Shown here: positions 5,200 to 9,961 of the stretch, piece by piece | How the letters are laid out: each line of letters begins with the position of its first letter | Numbering within the stretch: the stretch's first letter is position 1 | NCBI GenBank assembly: GCA_902766525.1 | Contig: CACXDX010000086.1 | Coordinates: forward strand, 1-9,961 | DNA: 9,961 nt | Reading direction: 5' to 3' | DNA from: an uncultured Bacillota bacterium | GTDB taxonomy: Bacteria; Bacillota; Dehalobacteriia; UBA7702 | Position numbers and translations under genes: made by a program | Notes under the pieces: generated by a model | Told to the model about the DNA's origin: nothing | Database searches by the model: none | What the model saw: the letters and a program-made list of their open reading frames with translations, nothing else

Positions 5200-8100
5200 T
5201 TAAAGTTCGATGATACCTTCGTAATCTTTTTTGGCGTCGCCGGTCATCAAAATACCGTCGTCACTGTAACGAATCACAAGATCGCCGCCTTTGAGCTTCA
5301 CCGTGATATCCGCGTCCTTATCGCAAAAGCCGTTGACCACGGCGGCCACCGCGGCGGCACAGGCGCCGCTGCCGCAGGAAAGGGTTTCACCGCTGCCGCG
5401 TTCCCAAACGCGCATACGCAGACGGTTTTTGCCGAGCACCGAAACGAATTCGGTATTGACCCGTTCGGGGAAGAGACGGTGATTTTCAAAGCCGGGGCCG
5501 ATCCTTCTCAAATCGAGGCTGTGGATATCATCCATAAACACAACACAGTGCGGGTTGCCCATGGAAACACAGGTCACTTCATATTTCACATCGCCCACCT
5601 TCAGTTCCTGACCGATCACGGCGCCGTTCTTATTGGCTTTGAGCAATGTCGGCACGGCGACGGGATCAAAGATCGCCTTCCCCATATCCACGGTAACGCT
5701 GTCAACAACACCGCTCTGAGGATAGAGGCGGGCCTTCCGCGGGCCGCTGGCCGTTTCGATGATCATATCCCGTTTTTCCACGATCTTATTTTCATAAAGA
5801 TATTTGGCCACGAAGCGCAGAGCGTTGCCGCAGATCATCCCTTCGGTGCCGTCCGTATTGTATTGGGTCATTTTGGCGTCGCAGGTATCGGAAGCGGAGA
5901 TCAGGATCAAGCCGTCGCTGCCGATGCCGGTATGACGATTGGCCAGCGCCACCGCCGCCGATTCCGGCGCGATGATTTCCCTGTCAAAGCAATCGAAATA
6001 GAGATAGTCGTTGTTGCAGCCGCGCATCTTCACAAAGGGAACCTTCGTCCGTTCTCTCCGCAATTCGTTGATGTTCACCAGTTCCATGGTTTTCTGAGAA
6101 TAGCGGCTGTTCAAGCTGTCAATCAGCGCGTTGGCCGTATCCATCGAAGTCAAACAGGGGATCGCCCGTTCCACCGCTTTGCGGCGGATCTTAACACTGT
6201 CTCTCGCCGGCAGACGCCCCTTCTTCGATGTGGAGATCACATATTGGATGCGGCCGCTTTCCAGCAGCTCCATAAGGCCGTCGCCGTCGCTGATCTTGGG
6301 CACGGTGGTCACATCCATACCGGCGTTAAACAGCGCCCGCGCCGTTCCTCTCGTCGCGTAGAGGTTGAAGCCGCTTTCATAGAATTTTCTGGCCACATCG
6401 ACCATATCACCTTTATCGCTGTCTCTGACGGTAATGAAGACGCCGCCCTTTTTGTCCATGCGGTAATTCGCGGCGACAAGGCCTTTATACAGCGCTTCCG
6501 TCAGCGTTCTGCCGATACCGAGGACTTCCCCGGTGGATTTCATTTCCGGTCCGAGCTGGGTATCGAGGTCCGCCAGCTTTTCAAAGGAGAAGACGGGAAC
6601 TTTAACGGCAAAATAGGGAACGGAGCGGAAAAGGCCGGTACCGTAGCCCAGATCTTTGATTTTTTCTCCCAGCATGGCTCTGGTGGCAATATCCACAACA
6701 GGCAGCCCCGTCACCTTGGAGATGTAAGGGACCGTGCGGGAAGAGCGAGGATTGGCTTCGATCACATAGAGTTCATTGGCGTAGATCACATATTGAATGT
6801 TCAATAATCCCATCGTATTGAGGCTCTTCGCGATTTTTTCCGAAGCGGAGATCAGCTGTTCCGTCATGGGCCCCGTCAAATTAAAGGCCGGATAAGCGGC
6901 GATGGAGTCCCCGGAATGGACCCCCGCCCGCTCAATATGTTCCATGATACCGGGCACGAGGATATCTTCGCCGTCGGAAATGATATCGACTTCCACTTCC
7001 ACACCCATAAGATAGGCGTCGATGAGCACGGGATTTTCGATGCCCTGAGCGAGGATGATCTTCATATATTCTTTCACGTCCTCATCGTTGAAGGCAATGA
7101 TCATATTCTGACCGCCCAAAACGTAAGAGGGACGAAGCAGCACCGGATAGCCGAGACGATCGGCGGCTTCCAGCGCTTCTTCGCAGGTCATCACCGTTTC
7201 ACCCTTGGGGCGCTTGATGCCGTGCTCCTCGAGGATGGCGTCAAAGCGTTCCCGGTCTTCGGCGATGTCGATGCTGTCAGCCTGAGTTCCGAGGATTTTT
7301 TCACCCCGCTCGTCGAGGTATTTGGTGAGCTTGATGGCGGTTTGACCGCCGAAAGCGACGACAACGCCGTCGGGTTTTTCGGTATCGAGAATATGGCCGA
7401 CGTCTTCACCGGTAAGCGCTTCAAAATAGAGGCGGTCGGCGGTATTGAAGTCCGTGGAGACCGTTTCCGGATTGTTATTCACCAAAACGACCTCGTAACC
7501 GGCTTCCTTCAGCGTCCATACGCAGTGCACCGAAGCATAGTCAAATTCGATCCCCTGACCGATGCGGATGGGACCGGAACCGAAAACGACGATTTTTTTC
7601 TTGCCCCGATCATGCTCGGCAATGAATTCCTCGGCTTCGTTTTCTTCATCAAAGCTGCTGTAAAAATAGGGCGTCTCGGCGTTGAATTCTCCCGCGCAGG
7701 TATCGACCATCTTATAGACGGCATGAGCTTTATTCTTGATTTTCTGACCGGAAAGCTCCTCGATGGTCTCATCGAGGAAACCCATTTTTTTGGCGCTCAT
7801 ATAGAGCTCATCCGTAAGCTCCGCTTCGGCCAGTTTCTTTTCCATATTAACGAGATTTTCCATCTTGGCCAAAAACCAAACGTCCATTTGATTCCATTGG
7901 TTGATCTCGGTGGGAGAATAGCCGCGTTTCAGCGCTTCATAAATGGCGAAAAGGCGTTCGTCCGTCGCTTCGGAAGCGGCTTCCTTCAACGCTTCATCAT
8001 CGTATTCTCCCATTTTTGCCATCGTCAGCGTTTTCTGGCCGATTTCCGCGCCGCGGATCGATTTCATCAGCGCCTGTTCAAAGGTGGGAGCGATGGCCAT

Positions 8101-9246
8101 CACTTCCCCGGTGGCCTTCATCTGCGTGCCGAGGCTGCGCTTGGCATAGACGAATTTATCAAAGGGCCAGCGCGGCATTTTGACTACCGTATAGTCGATG
8201 GTCGGTTCAAAGCAGGCGAAGGTTTCCCCGGTGATCTCATTTCTGATCTCGTCGAGATGGTAGCCGATGGCCACCAGCGCCGCCGTGCGGGCAATGGGAT
8301 AACCCGTCGCCTTACTGGCCAGCGCCGAAGAACGGGAAACGCGTGGATTGACCTCGATCACGGCATATTCAAAGGAATTGGGCTCCAGGGCAAACTGGCA
8401 GTTGCAGCCGCCGTTCACGCCGAGGGCGGAAACGATCTTCATCGAAGCGCTGCGCAGCATCTGATATTCCTTATCCGAAAGCGTCACCGCAGGCGCGATA
8501 ACGATGGAGTCCCCGGTATGTACGCCAACGGGGTCGATATTTTCCATGGAGCAGATCGTGACCACGTTATCGGCCTCGTCCCGCATCACTTCAAATTCAA
8601 TTTCCTTCCAGCCGGCAACGGAACGCTCGATCAACACCTGATGGATCGGAGAAGTCCGAAGACCGTTTTCGGCGATTTCCTTCAGTTCCTCTTCGTCGTG
8701 GGCCATGCCGCCGCCGCTGCCGCCCAAAGTGAAGGCGGGTCGAACGATAACGGGATAGCCGATCTCATCGGCAAAGCGCAGTGCCGCGGCGACGTCATTG
8801 ACGACGAGAGAGGGAATGATCGGCTGACCGATCGATTCCATGCAGTCTTTAAAGCTCTGGCGGTCTTCGGCCTTATCGATGGTTTCGAGATCGGCGCCGA
8901 GCATCGTCACGTTTTCTCTTTCAAAGAAACCGTCCTTCGCCAGCTGCATACCGAGGGTGAGACCGCTTTGACCGCCCAAAGCGGAGAGGAAGCCCTGCGG
9001 TTTTTCCTTGCGGATGATGCGTTTCACCACTTCCGGCGTGAGCGGTTCGATATAGATCTTGTCCGCCATCACATGGTCCGTCATGATCGTGGCCGGATTG
9101 GGGTTGATCAAAACAACTTCCAGACCTTTTTCCTTCAGCGCCCGGCAGGCCTGGGTTCCGGCATAGTCAAATTCAGCGGCCTGACCGATAACGATGGGGC
9201 CGGAACCGATAACCAAAACTTTTTTGATATCTTTATTTTGAGGCAT
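5200..9246 (-). CDS. carB: CarB-DapF fusion: carbamoyl-phosphate synthase large subunit joined to diaminopimelate epimerase
   Basis: One uninterrupted 1348-codon frame. Residues 1-1062 are a complete CarB, which makes carbamoyl phosphate from bicarbonate, ATP and ammonia supplied by CarA. The first synthetase half starts at VLVIGSGPIVIGQAAEFDYA (10-29), with the ATP-grasp glycine loop LGGSGGG (174-180) and metal-site residues E298, N300 and R302. The second half starts near residue 549 with VVFGSGPIRIGQGIEFDYAS. The MGS-type allosteric domain runs from about 930 to 1050. After a short basic tail (RRERTK, 1063-1068), residues 1069-1348 are a full DapF, which interconverts LL- and meso-diaminopimelate. 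The start at 9246 has AAAGGAGG eight bases upstream and overlaps the carA end by 14 nt. CarB and DapF assignments are firm. That the product stays a single polypeptide is inferred from the continuous frame. Confidence 0.95.
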   Translation of the reverse strand: MPQNKDIKKVLVIGSGPIVIGQAAEFDYAGTQACRALKEKGLEVVLINPNPATIMTDHVMADKIYIEPLTPEVVKRIIRKEKPQGFLSALGGQSGLTLGMQLAKDGFFERENVTMLGADLETIDKAEDRQSFKDCMESIGQPIIPSLVVNDVAAALRFADEIGYPVIVRPAFTLGGSGGGMAHDEEELKEIAENGLRTSPIHQVLIERSVAGWKEIEFEVMRDEADNVVTICSMENIDPVGVHTGDSIVIAPAVTLSDKEYQMLRSASMKIVSALGVNGGCNCQFALEPNSFEYAVIEVNPRVSRSSALASKATGYPIARTAALVAIGYHLDEIRNEITGETFACFEPTIDYTVVKMPRWPFDKFVYAKRSLGTQMKATGEVMAIAPTFEQALMKSIRGAEIGQKTLTMAKMGEYDDEALKEAASEATDERLFAIYEALKRGYSPTEINQWNQMDVWFLAKMENLVNMEKKLAEAELTDELYMSAKKMGFLDETIEELSGQKIKNKAHAVYKMVDTCAGEFNAETPYFYSSFDEENEAEEFIAEHDRGKKKIVVFGSGPIRIGQGIEFDYASVHCVWTLKEAGYEVVLVNNNPETVSTDFNTADRLYFEALTGEDVGHILDTEKPDGVVVAFGGQTAIKLTKYLDERGEKILGTQADSIDIAEDRERFDAILEEHGIKRPKGETVMTCEEALEAADRLGYPVLLRPSYVLGGQNMIIAFNDEDVKEYMKIILAQGIENPVLIDAYLMGVEVEVDIISDGEDILVPGIMEHIERAGVHSGDSIAAYPAFNLTGPMTEQLISASEKIAKSLNTMGLLNIQYVIYANELYVIEANPRSSRTVPYISKVTGLPVVDIATRAMLGEKIKDLGYGTGLFRSVPYFAVKVPVFSFEKLADLDTQLGPEMKSTGEVLGIGRTLTEALYKGLVAANYRMDKKGGVFITVRDSDKGDMVDVARKFYESGFNLYATRGTARALFNAGMDVTTVPKISDGDGLMELLESGRIQYVISTSKKGRLPARDSVKIRRKAVERAIPCLTSMDTANALIDSLNSRYSQKTMELVNINELRRERTKVPFVKMRGCNNDYLYFDCFDREIIAPESAAVALANRHTGIGSDGLILISASDTCDAKMTQYNTDGTEGMICGNALRFVAKYLYENKIVEKRDMIIETASGPRKARLYPQSGVVDSVTVDMGKAIFDPVAVPTLLKANKNGAVIGQELKVGDVKYEVTCVSMGNPHCVVFMDDIHSLDLRRIGPGFENHRLFPERVNTEFVSVLGKNRLRMRVWERGSGETLSCGSGACAAAVAAVVNGFCDKDADITVKLKGGDLVIRYSDDGILMTGDAKKDYEGIIEL
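5203..6042 (-). other. dapF: DapF domain of the CarB-DapF fusion (residues 1069-1348)
   Basis: About 280 residues, the usual length of a stand-alone diaminopimelate epimerase, beginning VPFVKMRGCNNDYLYFDCF where free enzymes begin with Met and a KMxGxGND motif. The two catalytic cysteines are C1139 in NTDGTEGMICGNALR (1130-1144) and C1291 in GSGETLSCGSGACA (1284-1297). The substrate-contact segment VSMGNPHCVVF (1227-1237) and WERGSGE (1281-1287) are present. The expected start codon is gone: residue 1069 is GTT. The nearest in-frame alternatives are ATG at residue 1054 in the CarB tail, TTG at 1062, GTG at 1072 and ATG at 1074 inside the conserved motif. None has a convincing ribosome binding site. 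The G-C-N-N-D-Y and CGNALR variants differ from the commonest family sequences. Confidence 0.92.
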
Positions 9247-9961
9247 TGTCTTTACCTCCTTTCGCTGCGTCGATCATCTCAATGAAACGGTCAAAAAGGA
9301 AACAGGGATCGTGCGGGCCCGATGCGGCTTCCGGATGAAACTGCACGGAGAAAGCCGGCATATTTTTATAGCGCAACCCTTCGCAGGTGCCGTCGTTGAC
9401 GTTCTCATAGCTCAATTCCGTATTTTCGGGCAAGCTGTCACCGTCCACGGCATAACCGTGATTTTGGCTGGTGATAAAGATTTTTCCGGTTTCCAGATCG
9501 CGCACAGGCTGATTGCCGCCGCGGTGGCCGTATTTCAGCTTTATCGTTTTCGCGCCCTGGGAGAGAGCCAAAAGCTGGTGACCGAGGCAAATGCCGCAGG
9601 TGGGGATCTTCTTCTCCGCCCAGAGGCCGATTTCTTTAATGATCTCGGGATTATCTGCGGGATCACCGGGGCCGTTGGAGAGCACCAGACCGTCAACATC
9701 GAGGGCGGCGATCTCTTCGGCGCTGCTGTCGGCCGGAACGCTGATCACTTCGCAGCCGCGTTTTTTCAGCTCTTTCACGATATTGTATTTCACGCCCAGA
9801 TCCCAAAGGGCAATGCGACAGCGGATTTCGCCTTCGGGCTTTTCGATGATGTTTTCCGCAGCCGTCGTCGCTTCCACACCGTCTTTAATTTGATAAGCGC
9901 GAATCTTTGCCAATTTTGCTTCCTTATCCTCAAGGGAATCGGTGATCATACCGTTCATCAC
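9233..9961 (-). CDS. carA: Carbamoyl-phosphate synthase small subunit, N-terminus outside the window
   Basis: Only the C-terminal 243 codons are visible. Full CarA is usually about 355-380 residues, so roughly the first 120 are missing beyond the right edge, and the GTG at the edge is an internal valine codon rather than a start. The visible part is the class I glutamine amidotransferase domain that hydrolyses glutamine and channels ammonia to CarB. It shows the oxyanion segment SNGPGDP (95-101 of the visible fragment), the nucleophile elbow TCGICLGHQ with C125, and the QFHPEA motif with H209 and E211 completing the triad. The stop lies 14 nt inside carB, and the carB ribosome binding site AGGAGG (9260-9255) is within carA, so the two subunits are translationally coupled. 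Any pyrimidine or arginine control region would lie outside the window. Confidence 0.97.
   Translation of the reverse strand: MMNGMITDSLEDKEAKLAKIRAYQIKDGVEATTAAENIIEKPEGEIRCRIALWDLGVKYNIVKELKKRGCEVISVPADSSAEEIAALDVDGLVLSNGPGDPADNPEIIKEIGLWAEKKIPTCGICLGHQLLALSQGAKTIKLKYGHRGGNQPVRDLETGKIFITSQNHGYAVDGDSLPENTELSYENVNDGTCEGLRYKNMPAFSVQFHPEAASGPHDPCFLFDRFIEMIDAAKGGKDNASK

Noticed and set aside
5479..6807. A 442-codon plus-strand frame opposite the DapF/CarB C-terminal region
   Set aside because: Same codon-bias shadow: no ribosome binding site, no recognisable motifs, and complete overlap with a strongly conserved gene.
6916..9285. A 789-codon open frame on the plus strand, opposite carB
   Set aside because: It lies entirely antisense to the conserved CarB coding sequence, its translation is His/Phe/Asp-rich with no family resemblance, and such frames arise from GC-rich third positions on the other strand.
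1..9961. CRISPR arrays, insertion sequences, phage genes or attachment sites
   Set aside because: No spaced direct repeats, transposase or integrase genes are visible; the repeats found are confined to the gap 4250-4355 and the MATE promoter.

Overview
The window looks like chromosomal DNA from an anaerobic Firmicute, probably a clostridial or negativicute lineage. The signs are a T-box leader in front of serS, strong AGGAGG ribosome binding sites, U-tract terminators, a diaminopimelate pathway gene and bacterial-type ferredoxin genes. Base composition is moderate, with many GC-ending codons. The genus cannot be fixed from the sequence alone.

Positions 1-1920 form a serine/arginine translation block. 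A partial tRNA-Ser(UGA) on the minus strand runs off the left edge and has its own consensus-like promoter. Diverging from it is a promoter that starts almost exactly at stem I of a T-box riboswitch, which ends in an antiterminator/terminator pair in front of serS. A complete tRNA-Arg(CCU) lies 38 bp after serS, and a strong terminator closes the unit.

Positions 1921-4290 carry two plus-strand genes for membrane proteins. The first is a YdcF/SanA-like DUF218 protein with three N-terminal membrane segments. The second is a MATE-family efflux transporter whose promoter region is overlaid by two inverted repeats. The transporter gene ends at a long hairpin terminator. The gap before the convergent minus-strand operon holds a second hairpin with the same GGGGACA arm and a short piece resembling a widespread dispersed repeat.

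Positions 4368-9961 are a tightly packed minus-strand operon read right to left: carA (N-terminus outside the window), carB, a 2[4Fe-4S] ferredoxin and a small NapH/NosR-like membrane iron-sulfur protein. carA and carB supply carbamoyl phosphate for pyrimidines and arginine.

The outstanding feature is that the carB reading frame does not stop after CarB. It continues without interruption into a complete diaminopimelate epimerase (DapF), predicting one 1348-residue CarB-DapF polypeptide with both DapF catalytic cysteines present. This would physically join carbamoyl phosphate synthesis to the lysine/peptidoglycan precursor pathway. I know of no characterised protein with this architecture. The ferredoxin and membrane Fe-S genes that follow, joined by an ATGA overlap, look like a small redox module of unknown function.
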